A DNA stretch of 64,000 nucleotides. Origin: Triticum aestivum (Eukaryota; Streptophyta; Magnoliopsida; Poales; Poaceae). Each line of letters opens with the position of its first letter. Position 1 is the stretch's first letter. The notes under the pieces are model-generated. The model had not been told where the DNA came from. It saw only the letters and a list, made by a program, of their open reading frames with translations, and made no database searches. The stretch covers positions 431,052,619 to 431,116,618 of the forward strand of contig NC_057801.1 of NCBI RefSeq assembly GCF_018294505.1, read 5' to 3'. The translations under genes and the position numbers were made by a program. This document shows, piece by piece, positions 23,460-35,128 of this stretch.

Positions 23460-25158
23460 TGTAGGACCTTGAAGTATGTCTAGAGGGGGGTGATTAGACT
23501 ACTTGACCAATAAAAACTTAACCTTTTCCCAATTTTAGAGTTTGGCAGATTTTAGCTATTTTAGGACAAGTCAAGCAATCATCACACAATTCAAGCAAGC
23601 ATGCAAAGAGTGTATAGGCAGCGGAAATTAAAGCATGCAACTTGCAAGAAAGTAAAGGGAAGGGTTTGGAGGATTCAAACGCAATTGGAGACACGGATGT
23701 TTTTGGCGTGGTTCCGATAGGTGGTGCTATCGTACATCCACGTTGATGGAGACTTCAACCCACGAAGGGTAATGGCTGCGCGAGTCCACGGAGGGCTCCA
23801 CCCACGAAGGGTCCATGAAGTAGCAACCTTGTCTATCCCACAATGGTCGTCGCCCACGAAGGACTTGCCTCACTAGCGGTAGATCTTCACGAAGTAGGTG
23901 ATTTCCTTGCCCTAACAAACTCCTTGGTTCAACTCCACAATCTTGTCGGAGGCTCCCAAGTGACACCTAGCCAATCTAGGAGACACCACTCTCCAAGAAG
24001 TAACAAATGGTGCATTGATGATGAACTCCTTGCTCTTGTGCTTCAAATGATAGTCTCCCCAACACTCAACTCTCTCTCATAGGATTTGGATCTGGTGGAA
24101 AGAGGGTTTGAGTGGAAAGCAACTTGGGGAACGCTAGAGATCAAGATCCATATGGTAGGAATGGAATATCTTGGCCTCAACACATGAGTAGGTGGTTCTC
24201 TCTCAGAAATGGTAAGTTGGAAGTGTAGGTTTAGTCTGATGGCTCTCTCCACGAATGAAGAGGAGGTGGAGGGGTATATATAGCCTCCACACAAAATCTA
24301 ACTGTTACACACAATTTACCAAACTCGGTGGGACCGAATCGTTAAACTCGGTCGGACCGATTTAGTAAACCTAGTGACCGTTAGTGATTTTCAGTGGGAC
24401 TCGACATGCATCTCGGTGAGGCCGATTCGGTTAGGGTTAGGGCATAACGTAATCTCGGTGAGACCGATTACACAAACTCGGTGAGACCGATTTGGTAATA
24501 AGCTTTCCAGAGAGTTGGTCAAGTAAACTCGGTGGGACCGATTTGCTCTTTTGGGTGAGACCGAAATGTTACAAAAAGGAAACAGAGAGTTTACATTGCA
24601 ATCTCGGTGGGACCAATCGCTCACTTCGGTTAGACCGAAACGTTACAAAGGGAAACAGAGAGATTGCAACCCCATCTTGGTGAGACCGAGATCCCTATCG
24701 GTAAGACCAATTTGCTTAGGGTTTGTGGCAGTGGCTATGACTTTTGGAATCGGTGGCGCCGGATAGAAAGAATCGGTGTGACCGATTTTGGCTTTAGGTT
24801 TAGGTCATTTGTGGATGTGGGAAAGTAGTTGAGGGTTTTGGAGCATATCACTAAGCACATGAAGCAAGAGGCTCATTAAGCAACACCTCATCCCTTCTTG
24901 ATAGTATTGGCTTTTCCTATAGACTCAATGTGATCTTGGATCACTAAAATGTAAAATGAAGAGTCTTGAGCTTTTGAGCTTGAGCTTTTGAGCTTGAGCC
25001 AATCCTTTGTCCTTAGTATTTTGAGGGATCCACTTTCATCATCCATGCCATGCCATTCATTGAGCTTTCCTGAAATAATAGTCTTGGAATAGCATTAGCT
25101 CAATGAGCTATATGTTGTTATGAATTACCAAAACCACCTAGGGATAGTTGCACTTTCA
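23460..25158 (-). mobile_element. Solo LTR (TGAAAGTGCA...TCCTACA) in F2 gag
   Basis: The insertion is 1699 bp, flanked by exact gacac duplications (23455-23459 and 25159-25163). Read on the minus strand it starts TGAAAGTGCAACTATCCC and ends AAGGTCCTACA, i.e. TG...CA termini with no internal domain or second LTR. It is therefore a solo LTR left by LTR-LTR recombination. Orientation is set by a TATA box reading ggctatatataccc on the minus strand (about 24288-24275). It contains a cluster of TCGGTNNGACCGA palindromes at 24325-24785. Family not named. Confidence 0.85.
24325..24785. repeat. Cluster of about 13 imperfect palindromes TCGGTNNGACCGA
   Basis: Thirteen copies or near-copies of TCGGTNNGACCGA occur in about 460 bp at irregular spacing, including 24325, 24349, 24412, 24453, 24478, 24529, 24603, 24625, 24677 and 24772. 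Each is itself an inverted repeat (TCGGT/ACCGA). The sequence between copies is not conserved in length, so it is not a simple tandem array. Confidence 0.75.
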
Positions 25159-25163
25159 GACAC

Positions 25164-26762
25164 CCCAGTCAACTCCGAAGGCAACAATGACGATACAGAT
25201 CAAGCGATGGAGCAGGACGAGCCAGGTCACGCCGAACACAGTTCGGAGCAGACACCCGATCACAATGATCCCGAGGGACGAGCTCATCAAACCGCCCCAG
25301 GACAAGAACACAGTCCGGATGACGATGCTTTCATCATCCCGGAAAAACGCGTGGAACGAGATAACCTCCACAGAAATCTTATGGCCACCGCGAGAAGTCT
25401 AAAGAAGCAGAAGCAACGGCTAAAAACCGAACAGGAAACGCTCAGTCGTAGATGGAATAAAGTACTAGACACTGAAGAAAGATACGGCGACAATCGCCAT
25501 ACAAAGAGCTATCCAAAACGCAAGCTACTGCCGGAATTCGGCGACGAGGCCGTTCCACCAAAAGGAAACACGACTTGGAGGCCGGACGCACCACTTCATA
25601 ACCGCAACAGAGCAGCTACCGACGCATCGCACGATTTGCGTGAGCACCTGGACAAGAAAGCCGGCGTGGCTAGGTCCATATACGGATCTAAAGGACACAC
25701 CCCGGCGCGGGATTATAGTCACCAAAACAATTATACCAATCGAATACCAGTTCGGAACAAACACCGGACACAACAACAGCCGACGGCATGCCACAGCGCG
25801 TCCAGATACAGAGGGGCTGGTCACCCCCTGTGCTTCACCGAAGAAGTACTGGACCATGAATTTCCACAGGGTTTCAAACCTGTGAATATAGAGGCATACG
25901 ACGGAACGACGGACCCAGGGGTCTGGATCGAGGATTTTATACTGCATATTCATATGGCTCGTGGGGATGACCTCCACTCCATCAAATACCTTCCCCTCAA
26001 GTTGAAGGGACCATCTCAACACTGGCTGAAAAGCCTCCCCAAAATTCAATTGGGAGTTGGGAGGAACTTGAGGACACTTTCAGGGCCAATTTTCAAGGGA
26101 CTTATGTCCGGCCTCCGGATGCGGATGATTTAAGTCACATAATCCAACAGCCCAGAGAGTCCGCCCGCAAGCTTTGGAACAGATTCCTCACTAAGAAGAA
26201 TCAAATTGTTGATTGTCCGGACGCCGAAGCCTTAGCGGCATTCAAACACAGCATCTGTGACGAGTGGCTCGCCAGACACCTCGGCCAAGAAAAGCCAAGG
26301 ACAATGGTAGCCCTAACAAGCCTTATGACCCGCTTTTGCGCAGGCGAAGATAGCTGGTTGGCCCGTAAAGGCACCAGTGACCCAAGCACATCCGACATAA
26401 GGGACGGCAACGGGAAGCCACGACATAATAAAAACAAACGTCAAAACAAGGAAGAGAGCCCGGACAACACAACGGTCAACGCCGGATTCAGGGGCTCTCG
26501 ACTCGATCAGCAAAAGAAACCATTTAAAGGCAGTAAAGAGGGACCGTCCGGTCTGAACAGAGTCCTGGACAGACTGTGCCAAATTCATGGCACCCCTGAC
26601 AAACCTGTGAACCACACGCACAGAGAGTGCTGGGTCTTCAAGTAGGCCGGTAAATTAAATGCCGAACACAAGGGAAGGGAAACACCAAGTGAAGACGAGG
26701 ATGAACCTCGCCAGCCAAACACTCGGGGACAGAAAAAATTCCCACCAGAGGTTAAAACAGTA
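25164..26762 (+). pseudogene. F2 gag, C-terminal part
   Basis: This resumes with PVNSEGNNDDTDQAMEQDEP and runs through the gag domain (VLDHEFPQGFKPVNIEAYDG, DPGVWIEDFILHIH, LKGPSQHWLKSLPK). A 1-base deletion near 26040 shifts the frame; coding resumes downstream (LTKKNQIVDC..., then MVALTSLMTRFCAGEDSWLA to about 26645). A TAG at 26643 replaces Gln in VFKQA of F1. The C/H-rich motif CQIHGTPDKPVNHTHREC is present. Confidence 0.82.
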
Positions 26763-27375
26763 AACATGATCCACGCTACTCACACATCCACGAGAAGGCA
26801 CGAACGCACGCTCAGAGACGCGTATGCTATAAAGCCCATCGTACCCACACCTAACTACTAGATGGCTTGTCCGATCACCTTCGATCACACGGACTGCCTG
26901 ACTAGTATTCAGCACGGAGGATCAGAGGCCTTGGTGCTTAACCCAATAATTGACGGATACCATCTCACCCACGTCCTCATGGACGGCGGCAGCAGTCTCA
27001 ATTTAATATACCAGGACACTGTCCGCAGGATGGGGATAGACCCATCCAGAATTATCCAAAGCAACACCACCTTTGAAGGGCGGATAACAAGCGTTGAAGC
27101 CTACGGCAGGGGCTCCGCTTCGTCGTACTAGAGGTAACATTCGGCTCCCCAGGCAACTCCAGAAGCGAAGAACTACTCTTCACCATCGCACCCTTCTGAA
27201 GCGGCTATCATGCATTACTTGGAAGAGCGGCCTTCACCCGCTTCAACGCAGTGCCACGCTATGCCTACCTTATACTCAAGATGCCCGGTCCACATGGCAT
27301 CATCACCGTTAACGGAAACGCAGAGCGCTCTTCACGTGCGGAGGAATCCGCGACGACCCTAGCCGCCGGACTCTA
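26763..27375 (+). pseudogene. F2 retropepsin-like protease
   Basis: The frame encodes HVLMDGGSSLNLIYQDTVRR at about 26969-27028, with the intact aspartic-protease motif DGGSS that F1 has lost. A frameshift near 27110-27130 breaks the following part, which includes HALLGRAAFTRFNAV-like sequence in another frame to about 27375. As in F1, no RT follows. Confidence 0.8.
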
Positions 27376-28619
27376 AGCGGCCTCCGGTACCCAAAAACAT
27401 GAATGGTCGTTAAGACCATGGACACGGTTAGACGAGTCCGGCAGCCTGGATAAAAGTGAGCCAGGGCGCCGTATATGTAATCCCATAGAGGACACTATGG
27501 GCTATAAATATTTAATAAAACCCCACCGTTGTCATGACCTTATTTACATGCCAATACCTTACACTTCTATCCTCCATCGCACGCTTAAGTCATACTATTT
27601 TTACACGAGTTTTTCTTTTTTTACAGACACAATGCGTGTGATACCCTTCCAGGAAACGGCACAACAGAGACAAAGGCGCATACGTGCAGCAGGGCCCTGC
27701 TCAAAGGTTTCTCTTTAGATTAAGCCCCTGTGTAAACCTTTTATATTGCCTCTTGTTGTTCGCACATCCCATGGGTACTATACCCATAGAGGTTACTACC
27801 GTTATTGGCATTTCTCCACGGCAGACCGATGCACGTACCTGGAAACACAGGGTTTATAATGAAAGGGCGCTCTTCAGCCCATTTTTTGCTATAAAGTCCG
27901 AATACCTTCGGGAGTGTTCGGCGTCATGAGTTTGGCCTTATATGCATCAGCTCCGAATCATGTCTTTGGTCAAATATTGGGTTTGCCCGGCTCCTTGCTT
28001 TGCCGCCTTACGTTCCGTTCTTATCGGCTAAGGCGGCCAAAGGAGAACTACTATGATTGTGCCCTGGTTATTCCGGACGAGCACCTTAGTAAAGAAAGCC
28101 GAAAACTGACTGTCATGATACAGTGAGAGACTATTCAACCACTCGAAGACTTATCAGAATCTTTAGGATTCCTCCGCATTAACGAAGGACCGTTTACCGG
28201 TCATGTACACACGCGCCCATATTCGGATGTACGCGAAGGTACCAGGGGCTACATAGTAGCCCCACCATTAAAATCCCATGGCTAAGCGAAAGTGTTACAG
28301 CTATATAGCCCGGTTGCCTAGTTCGACGTGCGATCACCTCCTTAATGGACCAAGACGTTGGATCAAGTGTGATTGTGCATATTTTTTCGTGAACACCCCC
28401 GCATTGTATGCGTGGGGGCCGAAGCCAACAACTGCTAACTTTCGGATTACACATATACATAAAAACGGCCGCGCAGGAGACACAATAATACTTTCAGGCA
28501 AAAAGTATAAATATAGCCTTGTAATCAAAATAACATTGTCTTTACAATGATTCGATTTGTCACTCGAACAAGACATTCTTCGAGCTTTGTGCCTCTATTA
28601 AGCGGTCACCTTCTGTTAC
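27376..28619. other. F2 non-coding spacer between convergent ORFs
   Basis: Homologous to 10513-11759 in F1. It contains the same perfect hairpin ggggctac-ata-gtagcccc (28245-28263). No protein or RNA gene was recognised. Confidence 0.65.
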
Positions 28620-31510
28620 CTACTCCAAGTAGTGCTCGGCCGGATCCTGGCCTCCCGCCGGATTCTGGGTCGCTACAACAGCGGCTTCCATATCTGTCCA
28701 ATATGCTTTAACGTGGGCAAGAGCCATTCGTGCACCCTCTATGCATGCTGACCTTCTCATGGCGTCGATCTGAGCTATGGCCCCGAGGAATTGTTGCACC
28801 AAACCAAAGTAACTGTCCGGCTTCGGCTCCTTCGGCCAAAGATGGTCTATTACAGACTGCATGGCGAGCCCGGACAACCTATGAAGTTCCGCCACAGCAG
28901 CCATCCTCTCACTCAACGGCAGCGGGCGCGCGGGAGCATTGAATTGCGACCAGAAACGCTTCTCCACTTCTTTATCACCTTGATTCTCGAAAAAATTGGC
29001 TGCATCGGCTGTACTCTTCGCCAAGTCCGCATACGCGTCTGCAGGACTCCAGCGTCCATCCAGGGGAGCATACTTCGGATCCAAAAACTTCGTCCGCAGT
29101 GGGTAGGAGTCCCCAGCCGCTATTTTACCGGCCTGTCAAAGCTCCTCCCGCACACCCCTGACTTTGGTCTGCATCTCCTTGGTGGTGTTAAGTGCTTTGT
29201 TCAGGTCAGCCGAATTAACCTGATTCTCCTTTTCAAGGAGCTCATACCGGTCGGCGGCATTCTTCAACTCTACAGCCATTTCGGCTATCTTTTCCTCGCT
29301 CCGGTGATGAGCATCCTGTTCGGCTCTCCACTCTTCAGCCACCTTTAGGGCAGCCGCATTGCTAGCCCGAGCTTGTTCTTTGGCTTGGGCAAGTTCCGCC
29401 CTCAGGGCCTCCACGGCAGCAGCTCCGTCTGCAGTCCAAACATGTCGCACTAATATTATGCCCCTCCCATATTTTCCTATACAACATAATAAGGAAAAGT
29501 AGAGCACAAACCTTGTGATTCATTCAGTCACTTGTTCACCAGCGCAATATCGGCATCAATAGATCCGATCTGCCTCCTTAGTTCGGCAACTTCAACAGAC
29601 TGGTCGGCGGTCGGACCCTTAGATATCTGCGCATATGTACAGCGCAATCATTACTTACACAATATGATCCCCCGTTTGCCGCTTAGGGCGGGCAACCAGA
29701 GTCTCAGGGGCTACTATCTATACGGAGCACACCTAGCGCGTGCCTCACAGCCAAAAAATAGTGTATTTTTTACTACATACCTCAAAGCCTCTAAGCAGGC
29801 TCGTAAATGCTTCATTCAAACCGGTTGTGGCGGATGAAATCTTCTTGAGCACCGTGCTCATTAATGAGCAGTGCTCCTCCGAGAGCGCAGCTCGCTCCAG
29901 AAGGCCCATCAGTATGTCCGGCCAGACACCGAACTGTGTTGGACCCTTCTCATCGCCCCTCATGGGAGCCGAACGTTCTAGGCTCAGGGCGGCTGATGCA
30001 TTAGCTTCTGGCTTCGGTAGATCCGGACTCCTCCGTGACGACACCTCGATGTCGCCCGCCTCATGAGGCGGAGAGATGGGTGGGATCTCGCTCTCCATCA
30101 TATGCAGGAGAAGGTCCCCCGAAGACGAACTCCGTTGAGAAGAGCTGCTAGCCGGACTACAAAAAATGAATCCTGGTTATTGATCTTGGAGAAATGCAGT
30201 ACTTTTGAATTAATGGTTAACTCACGGCTCGGTGGAGGGCTGGCCCGTTGGCGGGCATGACATGGTGAGGACGCCTGTCGGGGCAGAGCCCCCTGCCAAC
30301 GCTTTCTTCCCCTGCTTGGGCATCTCCGTCTCCAATTCTTCGGAGGCGGCCCTTTTCTTCCCGTAGCGGGAGGAGGCCTTGGATTCCCCTCCCCGGCTAT
30401 ACTCCTTTGGGGAGGAAGCAATTCCCCCGGTTCGGATGCGCAGGGTATGAAGTTCGGCTTCACTGCCCATTCCTTCGTCTTTCCCTGAGGGCATTTTGCT
30501 AAGCACCCGGCCAAGCATCTTGGCTATGGTAGGACTAGGCGAGCCCTCGGGAAGCGGCGCCAGACACCTGATTCTCTCCGCCTTGCTGAGCCATGCCTGG
30601 CCATGGAGGGTTCTTAGAATAATGACTATGACAAATATAAACAAAGTGTCCGGTTTCAGGGTTACTTACTTGGGTATCTAGGCGATTGCAGCTTAGGCCC
30701 GCATCCACGGTGGTGTCCGGACACTTTACTTGTGGTCCGAAGAATAATTTACACATCCCTTCGAGCGTCAGGCCGAAGAAGTGCTTAATAGTCCGCGGAC
30801 CCTCCGGATTGAACTCCCACATCCGGAGAGGCCGGCGTTTGCACGGCAACATCTGTCGGATTAGCATTACTTGAATTATGCTGACAAGGTTAATGTCCTT
30901 CTCAAGAAGCTCCCGGATACGGCTCTGCAGTATTGGTTCATCACCAGCGGGCCCCCAACTCCGTCCTACGTCGGTCCATGACGCCAATTGCGACGGAGGG
31001 CCCGAGCGGAACTCGGGGGCGGCCACCCACTTTGTGCCTCTAGGAACCGTGACATAAAACCACCTCCGCTGCCATATATCAGATACTTCTGGGAAAGAAC
31101 CCTCTAGCCATGGGGCATCGGCGTTCCTGCTTATTATGGCACCTACACACTCTGCATGTCGCCCCTCGATCATCTTCGGCTTCACATTGAAGGTCTTGAG
31201 CCATAAGCCGAAGTGTGGAGCGACATGGAGAAAAGCCTCGCACACAATGATGAACGACGAGATATGGAGGATAGCGTCCGGGGCTAGCTCATGAAAATCT
31301 AACCCGTAATAGAACATGAGCCCCCTCACAAAGGGATCAAGGGTGAGGCCCAAGCCGCAGAGGAAGTGAGGAACACACACGACGCTCTCACTGGGCTCTA
31401 GTGTAGGGATGACCTGCCCAGGAGCGGGAAACCTGTGCTGGATGTCGGCGGTCAGATATCCGACCTCCCTAAGCCTCGCAATGTCCTCCTCTTGGAGTTG
31501 GGTCCGGACA
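28620..31510 (-). pseudogene. F2 antisense ORF, multi-exon (putative gypsy-type transposon protein)
   Basis: The minus-strand ATG at 31510 (MSGPNS) precedes a frameshifted start of the conserved domain. From about 31495 to 30670 the frame gives EEDIARLREVGYLTADIQHR, FLCGLGLTLDPFVRGLMFYY, FHELAPDAILHISSFIIVCE and WQRRWFYVTVPRGTKW. A donor GTAAGTAAC follows at 30669. Later exon-like blocks lie at about 30600-30235, 30150-29790, 29507-29136 (coiled coil, ALRAELAQAKEQARASNAAA) and 29084-28620 (YAPLDGRWSPADAYADLAKS to the stop). The F1 and F2 copies match exon by exon, which supports the gene model. Function unknown. Confidence 0.72.
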
Positions 31511-31608
31511 TATTGGAAGGATCTGGGTTGTTTGAGTTTTGGTTTCGGGTGTTAGAACTTGAGATGCGAAAGGGCGCAAGGGTGGTAGAAAAGAGGTATA
31601 GGCCTCGA

Positions 31609-31624
31609 CCCCTTTATAAAGGGG
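31609..31624 (-). promoter_or_regulatory. Perfect palindromic TATA box upstream of F2 antisense ORF
   Basis: cccctttataaagggg is a perfect 16-bp palindrome about 100 bp upstream of the minus-strand ATG at 31510. It offers TATAAA on both strands. The corresponding F1 site (14742-14757) has one changed base. Confidence 0.5.
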
Positions 31625-32054
31625 GTGAATATCAAAAGTCCTCAGCGTGACCGCTTGAGGCTTATCTAAAAGCACACGGAGTCATACCAATGGTCGTCAT
31701 GGGGTTGCACACGCCCATATTGATGGAAGATCCCGTAATAAGAGGAGCACGATCTCTGCTTTGGTAGGGTGTGCCAATAAAACCACCTCACAACGCGAGT
31801 TAAGGTGGGCCAAGAAATACCGGTTCGTGTTGGGCTAGGCCATGATGCAAGGACACGACGCACGAAGATTGCTAGGAGATCAGATTTATGATGTGTTCCC
31901 TACGATAGTATGTGAGGATCATCTCGCAGATCCATACACGGTCTACGTGTTCGATAATTACTTTGGAGTATTCGGAGAAGGAACCCGCCTTGCAATGCCG
32001 AAGACAAGACTGCGCGCTGGACTCATCGTCATTGAAGCCTGGTTCATGGGCTAC

Positions 32055-32537
32055 TGAGGGAGTCCTAGATTAGGGGGTATCTGGACAGCCGGACTATATG
32101 CATCGTCTGGACCATTGGAGCATGAAGATACAAGACCCAAGACTCCGTCCCATGTCCGGATGGGACTCTCCTTTGCGTGGAAGACAAGCTTGGCGATCTG
32201 GATATTGTATTTCCTTCCTTGTAACCAACTCCATGTAAACCCTAGCCCTCTCCGGTGTCTATATAAACCGGAGAGGATGCTCCTTAGAAGGCCGATCACA
32301 ATTACAATCATAATCATCATAGGCTAGCTTCTAGGGTTTAGCCTCTATGATCTCGTGGTAGATCTACTCTTGTACTACTCATATCTTCAATATTAATCAA
32401 GCATGAAGTAGGGTTTTACCTCCATCGAGAGGGCCCGAACCTGGGTAAACATTGTGTCCCTTGCTTCTTGTTACCATCAGCCTAAGACAGACAGATCGGG
32501 ACCCCCTACCCGAGATCCGCCAGTTTTGACACTGATA
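32055..32537 (+). repeat. F2 3' LTR
   Basis: This LTR is 483 bp, begins tgagggagtcctaga and ends gacactgata. It is preceded by the purine-rich tail atgggctac and followed by gtggg. Confidence 0.9.
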
Positions 32538-32542
32538 GTGGG

Positions 32543-33300
32543 GGACCGCCATGAACTTGGCGAGCGCGGGTCGGTCCAGCAGCGCATGGTACGCGCTGGA
32601 CAGGTCCTCCACTTCGAACCAGATTGGTCCGCACCGGAAATGATTGCTGTCACCGAACAGGACTCCGGGCCGGACCCGGACGATGGGAGAGCAGGACAGG
32701 CCGGGAACGATGTCGTGGAAGATCGTCTGGGTTGTCTCCAGGTCCTTGACCTCGTGGCCGAGTTTGGTCATGGTGTCACGGATGTTGATGTTGCTGTCAC
32801 CGTTAATGAGGACTCGGGAAAACTTGCACGTGCGACGCGCGACGACAGTGGGGTTGAGGACGAGGGTGTAGCCACCCGGATTCGGCATGACAGCCGGGTG
32901 GTCTTCCTGGGTCCATGTGATCGGGCGGTCCGACCAATGCATGTACTCCGCCTTGGCTGGGACGACGGTGTTCACCTCCTGCCTAAGGAGGCGCTCACTG
33001 CATTTGTCGTTGCTGAGGCTGGTGAAGACGATGTAGGCCGCGTTCTGGTCCGGGTTGGTGTCGTCGCACATTGTGCTGCCGGCCGGGGGGGCAGTGGAGG
33101 CGGAGGCGGTTGACCCGCGCCCGGAGCCAGAGCCGAAGGAGGCGGGATGTCGCCTCTCATTATGCGCTTGGTGATGCCGCACTGCCAAAGCATGTGCATG
33201 GACGGCCTCGCACCGCTGTGGTGCTTGCAGGGGGCGACGAGCATCTCTTCGAAGCTCACAGCGGGTTGCCACGCCATCTTGCCGGTCTGGCGGCGCTTGG
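32543..33300 (-). pseudogene. Element H protease and gag C-terminus
   Basis: The minus-strand frame contains VLINGDSNINIRDTMTKLGH around 32830-32770, matching the retropepsin active-site region but with NGDSN where DGGSS/DTGAS is expected, so the catalytic Asp context is altered. Then come FRCGPIWFEVEDLSSAYHAL and LDRPALAKFMAVPHY, where F2 interrupts. Upstream is a cysteine-containing stretch near the gag-protease junction. The protease would release pol enzymes from the polyprotein. Confidence 0.78.
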
Positions 33301-35115
33301 CTGCCGAGTCGGCCATAGGCTCGGTGGCCGCGACGAGACAGTTGTCGTAGCGCTAAGCTGGTTGGTCGGCCTTGCGCTTGTTGTTCTGCTGGTTGTGCTG
33401 CTGCTGGCTGCCTTCGCCGGCCGGCTTCGGAGGGGGAACCGGCTTCGCTTTGTCGGCTTCATCCAGCGCCACCTGGATCTTCATGGCGGAGTCGGTGTTG
33501 GAGTACTTGTCCGCCACCATGAGCGCGACCATGGTGGCCGTCTCGGAGTGCAAGAGCTTGTGCTTGAGGAGGGTGCCATCTCGGCACCCGTTGATGAAGT
33601 ACTAGATCGCTTGAACCTCGTGGATGCCCTCGCAGATGTTCCGAAGCTTAGTCCAGTGTGCGAGGTACTCGTGGCCGGTTTTTGTCGGCCCCTGCACGCA
33701 CATGGCGAGCTGGCTGGGGCGGCCGGGTCGCCGGTAAGTCCCCATGAAGTTGCGAACGCAGGCCTACTCGAAGTCAACCCACGTGTTGACGCTGCCCACT
33801 GGCAGACTGTTCACAAAGGTGCGGGCCGATCCTTGGAGCATGAGCGGCGCGTAGCGCACGACAAGCCGGTGGTTGCCACCGGTGATGCCGATGGCGGTTG
33901 TGTAGTCGGTGAGCCAGTCCTCCGGCTTCACGGTTCCGTTGTACTTGGGGGTGTCACGGGGGAGCGTGAACCCTTTCAGAAAGGGCTTCACTCGGATGCG
34001 TGGGCCGAAGAACGCCGGCCCTACGGCGCCGCTCTCCTCCACCTCCAGGGAGAAGGCGAGCCGATCGAGGCAGTGGCGAGCGTTGGTGTCGTCGATGGCG
34101 CGTGCGCCGAGTCGGCTGGCGACCGGGCCACGCGGGGCCGGGTTGGTTGGAGCCCGACACCGACTGGGCTAGTCGGGTCCGCGCTGGTTTTTCAGGGACG
34201 GCTCGTCGCCTAAGCCGCCGGCGGCCGTCAGGGCTGGGTCGTGCCGAGTCCGGGTGTGGCCGGAGTGCGCCTCGCTGGGTGGTGAGGACGCCGTGTGCTG
34301 ATGATCGCCAGGTCCGGCAGCGCGGGCATAGCCGGATCCGGCCGGCTAGGCAAGCTGGTGAGGCGGTCTTGCTGTGCATTGGCCACGTCGAGGAGGTCGT
34401 TCATCTGCTTGATGCGCTCCCTCAGCTCCTCGCCTGTTGAGCTGGTACAGGCCGATTGCGGCCGCCTGGGCGGCACGCATGTTCTTCGCGGGAGTCTCGT
34501 AGATGGGTGGGATGGCGCCGAGGGCGCGGCCGATCGCGTCGTCCCGGGCTCGCACGTCAGCGACCTGGCTCGGCTCGGCTGCAGCAGGCGTGAAGCTGTA
34601 GGCGGTGTTGCGCACCAGCTGAGCAGAATCCAGGCGACCTTGCGTGGTGGCGAGCATCTCGGTCAGGTCCAGCAGGTGCTGGAGGTTCTCCTCGAGTCGG
34701 GCCCGGGCCTCAGTGACGTTGGAGGCTTCGATGTCGGTGCCAATAGGGACGCTAAGGCTCTGCATTGCAGCACGCAATGGGTTGGGCGAGGCGGCCCGCT
34801 CCGCTGCGGCCTTGGCTTCGGCGGCCTTCCTTGTCGCACTCGACGAGGAGGAGGCATTGGTGCCGGTGATGAAGACCTCCATGTGGACATCCATTGCCCC
34901 GGCGGGAACGCTGCCGCCGAGGGAGAGGGGGAGTCGGAGAAGTCAAGTACCTCGCTAGGGTACTCATCAGCCGCAGGTGCATCGGAGATGCGCAGTGCGG
35001 TGAAGGAGGCAGCGAGCGCGTCGATGATGTCATCCGCTAGCTTGACGAGCTCGTCGGAGTCGAAGAGGAGCCCCGTCTGAAGCATGCTCCCAGCCAGGAC
35101 CTCGAGCTGCCCCAT
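33301..35115 (-). pseudogene. Element H gag (degenerate)
   Basis: The minus-strand ATG at 35115 opens MGQLEVLAGSMLQTGLLFDS only 13 nt inside the 5' LTR, overlapping the primer-binding site. After frameshifts come the linker (GEELRERIKQMNDLLDVANA, about 34435) and the gag domain: FLKGFTLPRDTPKYNGTVKP, EDWLTDYTTAIGITGGNHRL, RYAPLMLQGSARTFVNSLPV, then YLAHWTKLRNICEGI. TAG codons stand at likely Trp positions (about 33765 and 33602). A C-terminal basic/Pro-rich stretch with KHHSGARPSMHML follows. Gag forms the particle; this copy cannot encode one. Confidence 0.82.
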
Positions 35116-35128
35116 GGTGGGCACCAAC

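Larger units (their letters stand above)
21984..32537 (+). mobile_element. Element F2: non-autonomous short-LTR gypsy element (Fatima-like)
   Basis: F2 has LTRs at 21984-22466 and 32055-32537 (483 bp each) and an exact duplication gtggg (21979-21983 and 32538-32542). It belongs to the same family as F1 and, like it, encodes gag-protease on the sense strand and a multi-exon antisense ORF, with no RT or integrase. About 21 LTR differences by hand count make it younger than F1. A 1.7 kb solo LTR interrupts gag. It is oriented opposite to H, as F1 is. Confidence 0.92.

Noticed and set aside
23455..25163. CACTA transposon, because the segment begins cactgtagg
   Set aside because: No matching CACTG inverted repeat at the other end. 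Exact 5-bp gacac flanks with TG...CA termini fit a solo LTR better; CACTA elements make 3-bp duplications.
32454..34213. Plus-strand ORFs of 219 and 380 residues
   Set aside because: Antisense shadows of H gag-protease; no conserved pattern, and the minus strand explains the coding signal.
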